Origin: Candidimonas humi
Lineage (GTDB): Bacteria; Pseudomonadota; Gammaproteobacteria; Burkholderiales; Burkholderiaceae_B
NCBI RefSeq assembly: GCF_019166065.1
Contig: NZ_JAHTBN010000011.1
Coordinates: 1-64,000, forward strand
DNA length: 64,000 bases
Reading direction: 5' to 3'
The notes under the pieces are model-generated. The model had not been told where the DNA came from and did not search any database. It saw only the letters and a list, made by a program, of their open reading frames with translations. Positions 1 through 8,739 of the stretch are shown here, in pieces; the first letter of the stretch is position 1, and each line of letters starts with the position of its first letter. The translations under genes were made by a program, and so were the position numbers.

Positions 1-1037
1 GCGGCCGCCCGCGCGGACTGCTGCTGGGCCTGCCTGGCCTTTTCGGCCTCGGCCTGGCGTGCCTGGGCGCGGGCCGCCTCGACCTGCTCGCGAGCCTGGC
101 GCGCCTGTTCCTGCGCCTGCGCTTGCTGCTGCGCCTGGGCCTGAGCCTGGGCCTGCTTGCGGGCCTGGGCCTCGCGGGCGGCCTGCTCGGCCTGCAGCTG
201 CCGTTCGCGCGCCTCGCGGGCGCGGCGTTCGGCTTCCGCCTTGCGCCGTTCGCGTTCCTTGCGTTCGGCCTCGCGCTGCTGGGCAATGGCCTGGTCCAGC
301 CCCTGGATCAGGCGGCCCATGCGCTGGTCGTTGTGCTCCAGTGTCTGCGCCTGGCCGCGCTGCTGCTTGAGCTGGGCGTCGATACTGGCCAGTACTTTCT
401 GATGTTCCAGCTTTTGACGTTCGAGTTCGTCTTTTTGTTCCTGGGTCTGCTGCGCCACTTGCAGCAATTCCTGGCGGCGCGCCTCGGAACGGACCCGCAA
501 GCCGTCCAGCTCCTGCAGCACCCGGCGGATGGCCCGCAAGGTATCGGCGCGCGCCTTGGACACATAGCCCAGATAGCCCAGCTCGCGCCCTATGGCCTGG
601 GGGTCGTTGCCGGACAGCAGGGCCGTCCAGGGAGACAGGCCGCTGGCATATTCCGAGCGCAATTGTTCGGCCAGCTCGGCCTGGCGCGCCGCCAATTCCT
701 TGCGGCGCGCGGCAGTATCGGCAGCGATGCGCGCCAGATCGGCCTCGGCGGCGCTCTTCTGGGCGGCCAGCTCGGTCAGGCGCCGGTCGATCGACGAAAT
801 GGCCGATTCCGAGGCCTGCAGCGCGTCGGCGGCCTCGCGCCGCGACGATTCCTGGTGGTCGATGTCCTTTTGCAGCTTCTGGATGCGCCCGCGCAGCTCG
901 GAACGCTGCTTGCGCGCCTGTTCCTGGCGGGCCGCCAGCACCGCCGAGGAATCGGCGGCCACGGCGACGCCCGCCCATGCGCCCGCGATCAGCGCGGCAC
1001 AGCCGGCCAGGCGCCGCAAGTCTGCCGTTCCGATCAT
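1..1037 (-). CDS. EnvC-like murein hydrolase activator, N-terminal part (cut by window start)
   Basis: The reading frame opens at an ATG at 1037 and runs without a stop to base 1, so about 345 N-terminal residues are seen. It begins with a probable signal peptide (hydrophobic residues about 8-27, ending AVAA). A long coiled coil rich in Q, A, R, E and K follows, and the last 90 or so residues visible are almost pure AxAR/QAQA repeats. This is the layout of EnvC/NlpD-type periplasmic activators of amidases, whose C-terminal LytM (M23) domain would lie beyond the window edge and is not seen. It lies 49 bp downstream of gpmA on the same strand, a pairing common in betaproteobacteria. The role at the septum is inferred from the family. 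Confidence is good for family and lower for exact orthology. Confidence 0.82.
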   Translation of the reverse strand, partial: MIGTADLRRLAGCAALIAGAWAGVAVAADSSAVLAARQEQARKQRSELRGRIQKLQKDIDHQESSRREAADALQASESAISSIDRRLTELAAQKSAAEADLARIAADTAARRKELAARQAELAEQLRSEYASGLSPWTALLSGNDPQAIGRELGYLGYVSKARADTLRAIRRVLQELDGLRVRSEARRQELLQVAQQTQEQKDELERQKLEHQKVLASIDAQLKQQRGQAQTLEHNDQRMGRLIQGLDQAIAQQREAERKERERRKAEAERRAREARERQLQAEQAAREAQARKQAQAQAQAQQQAQAQEQARQAREQVEAARAQARQAEAEKARQAQQQSARAA

Positions 1038-1086
1038 GAGGAAGCGCGCATCCGGGAGGTTTCCTTGTCTTTGCCTATCTGATTGC

Positions 1087-1836
1087 CTATTTGGCAGCCT
1101 TGCCCTGGGCCGCCACGGCGGCCACCGCGGCCGCGATCTCGTCGGGGTCGCCCAGATAATAATGGCGGACGGGGCGCAGTTCGTCGTCCAGCTCGTACAC
1201 CAGCGGCTGCCCGGTGGGGATGTTCAGGTGCACGATGTCGTCGTCCGAAACGCCGTCCAGATGCTTGATGAGCGCGCGCAGGCTGTTGCCGTGGGCGGCC
1301 ACCAGCACGCGCCGCCCGGCGCGGATGGCCGGCGCGATCGATTCGTTCCAGAACGGGATGACGCGCGCCACGGTGTCCTTGAGACACTCGGTGGCGGGCA
1401 GCTTGTCGGCCGCGATCTTGGCGTAGCGGCGGTCGAAACGCGGATGGCGCGGGTCGTCCAGGGGCAAGGGATCGGGGGCGATGGCATAGGCTCGGCGCCA
1501 GATCAGCACCTGCTCATCGCCGAACTTGGCCGCCGTCTCGGCCTTGTTCAGCCCCTGCAGTGCGCCGTAGTGGCGCTCGTTCAGGCGCCAGCTCAGGCCT
1601 ATGGGCGTGTACATGGCGTCCAGCGCGTCCAGCGCGATCCAGAGCGTGCGTATCGCGCGCTTGAGCACCGAGGAATACGCCAGGTCGAACTCGAAGCCCT
1701 GGCTCTTGAGCAGTTCTCCGGCCTGCCAGGCCTGCTGCCGCCCGGTTTCGGTCAGGTCTACGTCGGTCCAGCCGGTGAAGCGGTTTTCCAGATTCCACTG
1801 GCTCTCGCCGTGGCGCATGAGTACAAGTTTATGCAT
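1087..1836 (-). CDS. gpmA: 2,3-bisphosphoglycerate-dependent phosphoglycerate mutase
   Basis: This 249-residue cytosolic glycolytic enzyme interconverts 3- and 2-phosphoglycerate through a phosphohistidine intermediate. The histidine phosphatase signature [10 protein letters not shown] is at residues 6-15, with the catalytic His at position 9. The ENRFTGW and LTETG segments and the second conserved histidine in [10 protein letters not shown] (around residue 183) are also present. The length matches the E. coli enzyme (250 residues). The start is set by [11 protein letters not shown], which leaves only the usual few residues before the active site. It is transcribed toward the EnvC-like gene, and its start is back to back with the rhodanese gene at 1926. 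Confidence 0.97.
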   Translation of the reverse strand: MHKLVLMRHGESQWNLENRFTGWTDVDLTETGRQQAWQAGELLKSQGFEFDLAYSSVLKRAIRTLWIALDALDAMYTPIGLSWRLNERHYGALQGLNKAETAAKFGDEQVLIWRRAYAIAPDPLPLDDPRHPRFDRRYAKIAADKLPATECLKDTVARVIPFWNESIAPAIRAGRRVLVAAHGNSLRALIKHLDGVSDDDIVHLNIPTGQPLVYELDDELRPVRHYYLGDPDEIAAAVAAVAAQGKAAK

Positions 1837-1925
1837 GGTCAGAAAGGCCCGAAAGGTGAATTGTTTTCTCCATTTTATAATTGTCTGATTCGGCTCTTAT
1901 TCCGGGAGCCAATTCAGGATAGATC

Positions 1926-2336
1926 GTGGATTTTCTTTTAAGCCAAAACAACCTGTACATAGTGATCATCGCCCTGGTTTCGGGCGGCATGCTGCTGTGG
2001 CCGTCGCTGACCAAAGGCCGCGGCGGCAACGCGGTAAGCGTACAGGAAGCCATACAGTTGGCAAACCAGCGCCAGGCGATATTCGTCGACGTGCGCACCC
2101 CCGAGCAGTTCAAGGCCGGCAGCATCGCCCAGGCGCGCAATATCCCGGCGGCCGAACTCGCCGCCAAGGCCGCGGGGCTGCCCAAGAACAAGCCCGTCAT
2201 CCTGGTCTGCGACCAGGGGCGCGAATCCGCGCGGGCCGTGGCGGTGCTGCGCAAGCAAGGCCTCGAGGCCGTGAGCCTGGAAGGCGGCCTGCGCGGCTGG
2301 ACCCAGGGCGGCCTGCCGCTGGGCAAGAAGGCCTGA
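1926..2336 (+). CDS. Membrane-anchored rhodanese-domain protein (YibN-like)
   Basis: The protein has 136 residues: one N-terminal membrane segment (about residues 8-27) followed by a single rhodanese domain. The domain carries VDVRTPEQF and the active-site loop CDQGRES, with the candidate sulfur-accepting cysteine at residue 95, so the catalytic Cys is kept. Proteins of this type lie upstream of grxC and secB in many proteobacteria (yibN-grxC-secB), and the same order is seen here. A sulfurtransferase or redox role at the inner membrane is inferred from the family; the physiological substrate is not known. A TATAAT hexamer sits at 1876-1881 upstream, but I see no good -35 box. Confidence 0.9.
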   Translation: MDFLLSQNNLYIVIIALVSGGMLLWPSLTKGRGGNAVSVQEAIQLANQRQAIFVDVRTPEQFKAGSIAQARNIPAAELAAKAAGLPKNKPVILVCDQGRESARAVAVLRKQGLEAVSLEGGLRGWTQGGLPLGKKA

Positions 2337-2460
2337 GCCTTTTGCCGGCCGGCCCGGCCTTTCCTGCCCGCCGAGCCGGCGGCAGGCCTTGTCGGCAGCC
2401 ATTCGGCCCCCATATGTACTATATCTATAAATTCTGATGGCGCTATCCAGCGCAAGACCT

Positions 2461-2718
2461 ATGGCCAACGTTACCATGTACTGCACCGGGGTTTGCCCCT
2501 ACTGCGCCCGCGCCGAAATGCTGCTCAAGCAGCGCGGCGTCACCGAAATCAACAAGATACGCATCGACCAGGATCCTTCCCAGCGCGCCGTCATGATAGA
2601 GCGCACCGGGCGGCGCACCGTGCCGCAGATCTATATCGATGACCGCCACATCGGCGGCTACGACGACCTGTCGGCGCTGGACCGCGCCGACGGTCTGGTA
2701 CCGCTGCTGCAGCACTAA
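2461..2718 (+). CDS. grxC: Glutaredoxin 3
   Basis: This is an 85-residue dithiol glutaredoxin. The active site CPYC is at residues 12-15, the cis-proline segment TVPQIYID follows, and the GGYDDL glutathione-binding motif is present. It reduces disulfides and mixed disulfides with glutathione in the cytosol. I prefer the ATG at 2461 (MANVTMYC) because it gives the usual family N-terminus; an upstream in-frame ATG at 2437 would add eight residues (MALSSARP). The gene sits between the rhodanese and secB genes, as in the yibN-grxC-secB operon. An AT-rich stretch at 2412-2433 could hold its own promoter. Confidence 0.96.
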   Translation: MANVTMYCTGVCPYCARAEMLLKQRGVTEINKIRIDQDPSQRAVMIERTGRRTVPQIYIDDRHIGGYDDLSALDRADGLVPLLQH

Positions 2719-2755
2719 ATTCCGACACACATCTTATAACCAGGAAAACCATCCC

Positions 2756-3268
2756 ATGGCCGACCAAGACACCAACACCCAGCAGGACTCCCAGGACCCC
2801 AGCTTCAGCCTGCAGCGTACCTACGTGAAGGACGTATCGCTGGAAATGCCCAACGCGCCGCAGATCTTCCTGGAACAGGACACTCCCAGCGTCGAAGTGT
2901 CGATCAACGTCAGCGGCCAGCAGTTGGCCGACACCGTCTACGAATGCACCGTGACCTCGACCGTCACCACGCGCATCTCGGACAAGGTGCTGTACCTGAT
3001 CGAAGCCACGCAAGCCGGCATCTTCGAAGCCTCCAACATCCCGGCCGAACAGCTCGACCCGCTGCTGGGCATCGTCTGCCCGACCATGCTCTACCCCTAC
3101 CTGCGCGCCAACGTCGCCGACCTCATCAACCGCACCTCCCTGCCCCCGCTGCACCTGGCCGAAGTCAACTTCCAGGCCCTGTACGAACAGCGCATCTCGC
3201 AAATGGCCGAAGAACAAGGCAAGAACGACTCCGGCATCGTGCTGCCGCCGGGCGTGACGCGGCAGTAA
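2756..3268 (+). CDS. secB: Protein-export chaperone SecB
   Basis: This 170-residue acidic protein has typical SecB features: [19 protein letters not shown] near residue 18, a conserved core with [16 protein letters not shown], and a [10 protein letters not shown] segment. It binds unfolded preproteins as a tetramer and hands them to SecA. The start at 2756 follows a GGAAAACC ribosome-binding region; a frame extending further upstream overlaps grxC and does not look like SecB. The next gene, gpsA, starts one base after the stop codon, so the two are probably translationally coupled, as in many proteobacteria (secB-gpsA). Confidence 0.97.
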   Translation: MADQDTNTQQDSQDPSFSLQRTYVKDVSLEMPNAPQIFLEQDTPSVEVSINVSGQQLADTVYECTVTSTVTTRISDKVLYLIEATQAGIFEASNIPAEQLDPLLGIVCPTMLYPYLRANVADLINRTSLPPLHLAEVNFQALYEQRISQMAEEQGKNDSGIVLPPGVTRQ

Positions 3269-3269
3269 G

Positions 3270-4514
3270 ATGAGTACGCCCGCGCGGCCGCCCGGAGGGC
3301 GTACTCCCTCCCATGGGGAGGATGCCGCGCAGCGGCAGGAGGGCCGCCCTTCCCTTACGCCCGCGCGGCCGCCCGGAGGGCGTACTCCCTCCCACGGGGA
3401 GGATGCCGCGCAGCGGCAGGAGGGCCGTTCTTCCTCTACGCCCGAAGGACGCGCCGCATCCCCCATCCGCGTCGCGGTGCTGGGGGCGGGCATCTGGGGC
3501 ACGGCGCTTGCCGCACTGGCCAGCGTCCGCGCCGACACCCTGCTGTGGGCGCGCGACGCCGGACTGGCGCAGCGCATGCGCGCCACCGGCCGCAACGACA
3601 AATACCTGCCCGACATCGCCCTGCCGCCGCAACTCGCGATCGGCGACGATTTCGACGCCGCCGCGCGCCACGCCTGCGGGCCCGCGGGCGGCCTGCTCCT
3701 GCTGGGCGTGCCGGTGGCCGGCCTGGGCGGCGTATGCGCCAGCCTGGCGCCGCAACTGGCCGCGCGCGGCGGCGACGCCGCCCCCGTATCCCTGGTCTGG
3801 ACCTGCAAGGGCTTCCACCAGGAAACCGGCAAACTGCCTCATGAAATCGTCCAGGAAGCCCTGGCCGCGGCCGGCCTGGACGCCGCCGCCACTCCCGGCC
3901 TGGGCGTGCTTTCGGGCCCGTCCTTCGCCCTCGAAGTCGCGCGCGGCCTGCCCGTAGCCCTGACGATCGCCGGCACCCGGCCCACAGTGGCCGCGGCGGT
4001 CACGGCCAGCCTGCACGGCGGCCATGCGCGCATCTATACCAGCACCGACGTGGTCGGGGTCGAAGTGGGCGGCGCCCTCAAGAACGTGATGGCCATCGCC
4101 TGCGGCATCGCCGACGGCCTGGGCCTGGGCACCAATGCCCGCGCCGCGCTGGTCACGCGCGGCCTGGCCGAAATGCAACGCCTGGGCGTCGCGCTCGGCG
4201 GACAGGCCGACACCTTTGCGGGCCTGACCGGCCTGGGCGACCTGGTGCTGACCGCCACCGGGGCCCTGTCCCGCAACCGCCAGGCGGGCCTGGCGATCGG
4301 CCAGGGCGCCACCCTGGAACAAGTGCTGGCCAGGGGCATGACGACCGAAGGCGTGCGCTGCGCCCGCGCCGCGCTGGAACTGGGCCGGCGCCATCGTGTA
4401 GACCTGCCTATTACAGAGGCCGTGTGCGCAGTATTATTCGACGGTATTTCACCCGTACAGGCGGTCTCGAACCTGCTGGCCCGCGAAGCCCGGGCCGAGA
4501 CGGCACTGTCCTGA
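3270..4514 (+). CDS. gpsA: NAD(P)+-dependent glycerol-3-phosphate dehydrogenase with repeat-bearing N-terminus
   Basis: The enzyme reduces dihydroxyacetone phosphate to sn-glycerol 3-phosphate for phospholipid synthesis. The Rossmann motif GAGIWGTA, the SGPSFALEV segment, the catalytic-lysine stretch [14 protein letters not shown] and [11 protein letters not shown] are all present. The odd part is the start: at 414 residues it is some 60-70 longer than usual, and the Rossmann fold begins only at about residue 66. The extra N-terminus is two copies of a 27-residue unit plus a short linker, encoded by an 81-bp direct repeat. I see no in-frame start codon between the repeats and the Rossmann fold that would keep the fold, so the repeats are probably translated. 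The gene is coupled to secB by a one-base gap. Confidence 0.94.
   Translation: MSTPARPPGGRTPSHGEDAAQRQEGRPSLTPARPPGGRTPSHGEDAAQRQEGRSSSTPEGRAASPIRVAVLGAGIWGTALAALASVRADTLLWARDAGLAQRMRATGRNDKYLPDIALPPQLAIGDDFDAAARHACGPAGGLLLLGVPVAGLGGVCASLAPQLAARGGDAAPVSLVWTCKGFHQETGKLPHEIVQEALAAAGLDAAATPGLGVLSGPSFALEVARGLPVALTIAGTRPTVAAAVTASLHGGHARIYTSTDVVGVEVGGALKNVMAIACGIADGLGLGTNARAALVTRGLAEMQRLGVALGGQADTFAGLTGLGDLVLTATGALSRNRQAGLAIGQGATLEQVLARGMTTEGVRCARAALELGRRHRVDLPITEAVCAVLFDGISPVQAVSNLLAREARAETALS
3276..3437 (+). repeat. Two tandem copies of an 81-bp repeat inside the gpsA 5' end
   Basis: Copy 1 spans 3276-3356 and copy 2 spans 3357-3437; they differ at only a few bases. The third unit breaks off after ACGCCCG. 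The unit length is a multiple of three, so gpsA stays in frame. Inside each copy are short inverted motifs such as CTCCC/GGGAG and GCCGC/GCGGC, which suggests a mobile intergenic-type hairpin repeat that landed in the coding sequence. Confidence 0.93.
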
Positions 4515-4549
4515 CATCTTGATCCATGCCTACATCGAAGGGATTTTTC

Positions 4550-5554
4550 ATGTCCAAGTTCTTGCCGTCCCGCAGGGCCGCGCACAAGACCATCCTGAGC
4601 CTCGCCGCCAGCGCTGCGGCGCTGTGCGCCGTTCCCGCCGCCATGGCCTCGCCGTGGCCGGACCATGCCATCCAGATGGTGGTGCCGTTCCCGCCCGGAT
4701 CCTCGCCCGACACCCTGGCCCGCCTGATCGCCGACCCGCTGTCCAAGGCCCTGTCCCAGCCCGTCATCGTCGAGAACAAGCCCGGCGCCGGCGGCAACAT
4801 CGGCACGCGCTATGCCAGCAAGGCCAAGCCCGACGGCTACACGATCCTGCTGACGATCAACGGCCCCATGGTCACCGCGCCCACGCTCTACAAGAAGACG
4901 CTGGGCTATGACCCGACCAAAGACCTGGCGCCCATCACCCTGGTGGGCACCAGCCCCAACGTGCTGATCGTGCCGGCGAGTTCCAAGGCCAAGAGCGTGC
5001 AGGATTTCGTGGCCATGGCCAAGGCCAAGCCCGATGCGCTGAACTACGGCAGCGTCGGGCCCGGCAGTTCCTCGCACCTGTCGATGGCGATGTTCGAACA
5101 CCAGTCGGGCATTTCGCTGCAGCAGATCCCCTATACCGGCTTTCCGCAGGTCGTCTCGTCCATCATCAGCGGCGACATCCAGGCCAGCTTCATGGTGCCC
5201 GGCGTGGCAATGCCGCAGATCAGCGCCGGCAAGGTGCGCGCGCTGGCGATCACCAGCCTGCAGCCCAGCGAGTTGCTGCCGGGTATCCCGACGATGGCGA
5301 GCCAGGGCTACCCCGGCTTCGAGGCCATATCCTGGGACGCCATGTTCGCCCCCGGCGGCACGCCCGAGGACATCGTCGACCGCCTCAACCAGGCCATCAC
5401 GCAGATTCTCGCCGACCCCGATGTGAAGCAGAAGATGGCGGCGCTGTATTTCTCGGCCGAACCGTCTTCGCCCGAACAGCTCACCGACCTGATGAACAAG
5501 GACAAGGCGCGCTGGGGCGCCGTGATCGACAGGCTGCATCTGTCGCTGGATTGA
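4550..5554 (+). CDS. Bug/TTT-family periplasmic solute receptor
   Basis: This 334-residue secreted receptor has a signal peptide (about residues 1-33, ending AMA|SPWP) and the family hallmarks VPFPPGSSPDTLAR, VENKPGAGGNIG and KPDGYTIL. Bug receptors bind carboxylates or other small solutes in the periplasm and deliver them to TctA/TctB-type transporters. The ligand cannot be read from the sequence. The start at 4550 is preferred over 4526 because GAAGGG lies seven bases before it and the signal peptide then begins normally. No membrane subunits or catabolic genes are adjacent, so it is an orphan receptor. A terminator-like hairpin follows. Confidence 0.93.
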   Translation: MSKFLPSRRAAHKTILSLAASAAALCAVPAAMASPWPDHAIQMVVPFPPGSSPDTLARLIADPLSKALSQPVIVENKPGAGGNIGTRYASKAKPDGYTILLTINGPMVTAPTLYKKTLGYDPTKDLAPITLVGTSPNVLIVPASSKAKSVQDFVAMAKAKPDALNYGSVGPGSSSHLSMAMFEHQSGISLQQIPYTGFPQVVSSIISGDIQASFMVPGVAMPQISAGKVRALAITSLQPSELLPGIPTMASQGYPGFEAISWDAMFAPGGTPEDIVDRLNQAITQILADPDVKQKMAALYFSAEPSSPEQLTDLMNKDKARWGAVIDRLHLSLD

Positions 5555-5586
5555 TAGCGCTTGCGGCTCGCCGCAAGAGTCCGTAC

Positions 5587-5620
5587 GCCGCCTTCGTTTG
5601 ATTACGTCGGCGGCTTTTTA
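5587..5620 (+). terminator. Probable intrinsic terminator after the TTT receptor gene
   Basis: GCCGCC (5587-5592) pairs with GGCGGC (5609-5614), and a run of T follows at 5615-5619. It lies 33 bp past the receptor stop codon. Confidence 0.72.
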
Positions 5621-5670
5621 TTTGTTTGCACGGGCCTGTTCGCAAGATCAGGGTCTGTGGTGCATTCGCC

Positions 5671-5742
5671 TGTGCTGCGTTCGGCTGTGCTGCGTTCGGC
5701 TGTGCTGCGTTCGGCTGTGCTGCGTTCGGCTGTGCTGCGTTC
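5671..5742 (+). repeat. 15-bp tandem repeat, about five units
   Basis: The unit TGTGCTGCGTTCGGC occurs perfectly at 5671, 5686, 5701 and 5716. A fifth copy at 5731 keeps its first 12 bases and then runs into the inverted repeat. The repeat lies in a gene-free stretch between the TTT receptor gene and trmL. Short open frames can be drawn through it, but they are only translations of the repeat. Confidence 0.95.
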
Positions 5743-5998
5743 TTGAGCCGCCGGGGCTGCCCTGCGGTTCCGATGCTCGGCAGACTCGCCTGCGCTTCGG
5801 ACTCCTACGGGGTCCCCGGCTCGCAGCCAGGCATCCTGTACTGTTGTTGTCCCGTTTCTAAACCAGGCTTTGTTTAGAAACGGATTAAACCCGTCGCATG
5901 TCGCGGTGCAAGCTGAGGACCCCGGAGGAGTCCGAAGCACAGCCCGAGGTTGGGCGAGCATCGGAACTCCGCAGGGCAGCCTCAGCGGTTCAAGAACC
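5739..5998. repeat. Long imperfect inverted repeat with a central perfect hairpin
   Basis: The left arm (5739-5816) and right arm (5913-5998) are imperfect reverse complements; shared blocks include GGCTGCCCTGCGG, TTCCGATGCTCG and GCTTCGGACTCCT. In the centre CCGTTTCTAAAC (5852-5863) and GTTTAGAAACGG (5872-5883) are perfect 12-bp arms around an 8-base loop. The gene-free stretch 5555-6026 therefore holds a terminator, a tandem repeat and this element. I see no coding sequence in it. Confidence 0.88.
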
Positions 5999-6026
5999 CA
6001 GTAACGCGCGCCCCAACCACCCCGCG

Positions 6027-6497
6027 TCAGACGCTCCCCTCATACCCCGCCTGGCGCCAGGCCTCGTAGACAGTTACCGCGACTGCATTGGACAGATTCA
6101 GGCTGCGCTGATTGGGACGCATCGGCAGGCGCAGCCGCTGTTCCGGCGGAAACAATTCCAACTGGGCCGCCGACAAACCCGCGGTTTCGCGGCCGAACAC
6201 GAAGACATCCCCCGGCTGGAACCGCGCCTCGCCCAGCTTCGTGCTGGCGCGAGTCGTCATGGCATAGCACCGCTGCGCCGCAGCCCCTATGAATTGCAGC
6301 GCCTGCTGCAGGCTGTCGTGCACCCGCACATCGACCCACTCGTGATAATCCAGCCCGGCGCGCCGCAGCTTGCTGTCTTCGAGCTCGAAGCCCAATGGCC
6401 GCACCAAATGCAGCCAGGCACCCGCATTGGCGGCCAGCCGGATGACATTACCCGCGTTGGGCGGAATCTCGGGTTCGACCAGAACGATATGAAACAT
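6027..6497 (-). CDS. trmL: tRNA (cytidine(34)-2'-O)-methyltransferase
   Basis: This 156-residue SPOUT-family methyltransferase 2'-O-methylates the wobble base of certain tRNA(Leu) species. Family motifs are the N-terminal [28 protein letters not shown], and the knot region [18 protein letters not shown]. The length equals that of E. coli TrmL (about 157). The start [12 protein letters not shown] is the normal one. The gene stands alone between an inverted-repeat region and comF, both on this strand, with 218 bp of gene-free sequence between it and comF. Confidence 0.95.
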   Translation of the reverse strand: MFHIVLVEPEIPPNAGNVIRLAANAGAWLHLVRPLGFELEDSKLRRAGLDYHEWVDVRVHDSLQQALQFIGAAAQRCYAMTTRASTKLGEARFQPGDVFVFGRETAGLSAAQLELFPPEQRLRLPMRPNQRSLNLSNAVAVTVYEAWRQAGYEGSV

Positions 6498-6715
6498 GGC
6501 TTCCTATATAAGTGGTGTGCAGCCCCGGTGTGTAGCCAGCCGTCGCAGCCCAATGCGGCTCTTGGCCGAAAAAGGCCGAACACTCCGGCCGGGCCGGGTC
6601 CCGCCGAGCCTGCGCTTTCCCGGCGCCTGCTCTCAAACACTGCAAGCAGGCCGGGCGCCTCAAGGGCCTCTGCGCCTTTGCCTCCCCCCGCCCGGCATTG
6701 CCGCGCGGCGGCACA

Positions 6716-7522
6716 TCAGCGGCCCTCGCCGTAGGGCGTGCGCGCCACCACCAGCCCGGTCACCGACGCGGCGCCGGCCGCCTTGAAGGCGCGTGCGATG
6801 CTGTCCAGCGTGCTGCCGGTGGTGAGCACGTCGTCCACCACAGCGATGGCCGCGCCGGGCACCGGCGTCGGACACGCGTAAAGATGCTCGACACTGCTGA
6901 GCCGCTGTTCGCGCGGCAGCCTCGCCTGCCGGCGCCCCTCGCGGGTGCGCTGCAGCAGTTCGGGCCGCAGCGCATAAGGCAGGCGCCGCGCCAATGCGCG
7001 CGCTATCTCGGCTGCCGGATTGAAGCCGCGCCGTTTCAGGGCGTCCCGGCTGGCGGGCACGGGAACCATGATTGTATGCCGCGGCAAGGACGGCGCCGCG
7101 CATTCCACGGCGCCGGCCAGCAGTTCCGCCAGCGTGCGCGCGTGCGCATGGCGGTGCCGGTTCTTCATGTGGCGTATGAGCAGGTCGCCGGGCGCGGCGT
7201 AATCGAAGGCGGCGACGACGCGATCGAAGGCCGGGCACAGCACGGCGCAGTCGGGACACTGCCGCCCGCGCAGCGACAACGCGCACACGGCGCAATGCGC
7301 GGGCGCGGCGGCACGCGCGGACAGGACATCGCCGCGGCAAACGCCGCACAGCAGATTGCCGGCTGCCGGCCCGCCGCATAGCGGGCAGTCGCAAGGTATC
7401 CGGCGCAGCAAGTCGTCCCAGCCGCGCCGCAGCCTCCAGGCCCGCGCCGCGCAGGCGCTGCCGAAAGAAAGATGCCGCGTGGAAGAAGGCGCCGATTCGC
7501 GCGCCGGGGTGGGATAAGCCAT
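6716..7522 (-). CDS. comF: ComF-family phosphoribosyltransferase-like protein
   Basis: This 268-residue protein has an N-terminal zinc-finger-like region with paired cysteines (CPLCGG, CGVCRG, CAVC, CPDC). A type I PRTase-like domain follows, carrying the PRPP loop AIAVVDDVLTTGST. ComF proteins are linked to DNA uptake in competent bacteria, where ComF is thought to act at the cytosolic side of the import machinery; related GntX-type proteins have other roles. The start at 7522 leaves about 40 basic residues before the first CxxC. It is divergent from the methyltransferase gene at 7610. dprA, another competence gene, lies about 10 kb away. Confidence 0.9.
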   Translation of the reverse strand: MAYPTPARESAPSSTRHLSFGSACAARAWRLRRGWDDLLRRIPCDCPLCGGPAAGNLLCGVCRGDVLSARAAAPAHCAVCALSLRGRQCPDCAVLCPAFDRVVAAFDYAAPGDLLIRHMKNRHRHAHARTLAELLAGAVECAAPSLPRHTIMVPVPASRDALKRRGFNPAAEIARALARRLPYALRPELLQRTREGRRQARLPREQRLSSVEHLYACPTPVPGAAIAVVDDVLTTGSTLDSIARAFKAAGAASVTGLVVARTPYGEGR

Positions 7523-7609
7523 AATAGTAGGAACTGCATGCCGGCTCGTCCGAGCTCATGCCGCATCTGAGCACGAATCTCCCAGAGCCACCAGCCCTTG
7601 CGCGCAATC

Positions 7610-8533
7610 ATGTCACAGCCTCCCACCCTGCCCCTGAACCCCGACCACGTGACGCTGCAGTTCTCGCGCCGCAGTCCGCTGGACGAAGCGCAGTTCTTGT
7701 ATGGCGAAGTGACGCAGCGCATGCTGCAGCGCCTGAGCTACATACGGCTGCAGCCCACGGCACTGCTCGACGCGGGCTGCGGCGCCGCGCACGCGCTGGA
7801 ACCCTTGCGCTCGCGCTACCCCGAGGTGGACTACATCGGACTGGACGCCAGCGCCGCCCTGCTGCAAGTGGCCACCGAAAGATACTCGGCCAAGCCCAGC
7901 CTGTGGCAGAAGCTGCGCAACAAGCCCACTCGCGCCGTGCGCTTCCTGCGCGCCGACATGGCCGACAGCGGCCTGCCGCCCGAAAGCCTGGACCTGGTCT
8001 GGTCCAATATGGCGCTGCACTGGCATCCGCAGCCGCACCGCGTGCTGGCTGAATGGCGGCGCACGCTCAAGACCGGCGGCCTGGCCATGTTCTCGTGCCT
8101 GGGCCCGGGGTCGCTGCGCGAACTGCGCGATGCGCTGCAAAGCGCCGGCCTGGACACCGTCACGCCCAGCTTCGTCGACATGCACGATTTCGGCGACCTG
8201 CTGATCGAGCATGGCTTCGCCGACCCGGTCATGGACCAGGAAATCCTTACGCTGACCTACCGCAATGCGGACAAGCTGCTGGCGGACTTGCGCGCCCTGG
8301 GCGGCAACCCCGCGCTGGGGCGCAAGCCCGGGCTGGCCTCGCGCGCCTGGCGCGACCGCTTGTGCGAGGCCCTGGAAAAGCAGCGCCACCAGGACGGCAC
8401 CATACACCTGAGCCTGGAAATCGCCTACGGGCATGCCTGGCGCGGGGCGATCGACCGCAGCGTACCCGGCGAGACGCGGGTTTCGGTAGCGTCCATCGTG
8501 CGCAAGCGCAAGTCCGATCCGACGCAATCCTGA
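7610..8533 (+). CDS. BioC-like SAM-dependent methyltransferase
   Basis: This 307-residue class I methyltransferase has SAM motif I LLDAGCGAAHAL, an acidic residue at the end of strand 2 (YIGLDAS), and the LDLVWSNMALHW segment typical of BioC-like enzymes. BioC methylates malonyl-ACP to prime pimelate synthesis for biotin. No other biotin gene is nearby, so the precise role is inferred. I chose the ATG at 7610 over an in-frame TTG twelve bases earlier. It is divergent from comF, a neighbour arrangement seen in related betaproteobacteria. Confidence 0.85.
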   Translation: MSQPPTLPLNPDHVTLQFSRRSPLDEAQFLYGEVTQRMLQRLSYIRLQPTALLDAGCGAAHALEPLRSRYPEVDYIGLDASAALLQVATERYSAKPSLWQKLRNKPTRAVRFLRADMADSGLPPESLDLVWSNMALHWHPQPHRVLAEWRRTLKTGGLAMFSCLGPGSLRELRDALQSAGLDTVTPSFVDMHDFGDLLIEHGFADPVMDQEILTLTYRNADKLLADLRALGGNPALGRKPGLASRAWRDRLCEALEKQRHQDGTIHLSLEIAYGHAWRGAIDRSVPGETRVSVASIVRKRKSDPTQS

Positions 8534-8661
8534 AAGAGCTACGGCGCCAGTTGGGCGACCGGCGATGAGGCGCCGGCCGAGGCCGGCCGGGCATCGATTA
8601 TTTCCTGCGTAGAGCTAGTTCTTGCAGCTCGCCGCCCGCGGGATCAACTGCGCCCGCCGGA

Positions 8662-8739
8662 TCAACTGCTTTTCTTGCACGACGAATCGATGCCGAGCTA
8701 TCAACTACTTTTCTTGCGCGACGAATCGATGCCGAGCTG
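8662..8739 (-). repeat. 39-bp tandem duplication covering the 3' end of the response-regulator gene
   Basis: Bases 8701-8739 contain the last codons and stop of the regulator gene. They are repeated almost exactly at 8662-8700, with only three differences. The second copy would again encode GIDSSxKKSS and a stop codon, but it lies past the real stop. It looks like a recent local duplication. Confidence 0.9.

Noticed and set aside
123-1082. Long plus-strand open frame opposite the EnvC-like gene
   Set aside because: It is leucine/glycine-rich antisense noise from a GC-rich coiled-coil gene; the minus-strand frame has a signal peptide and a family-like coiled coil.
5671-5742. CRISPR-like array
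   Set aside because: Units are 15 bp and abut without spacers; there are no cas genes.
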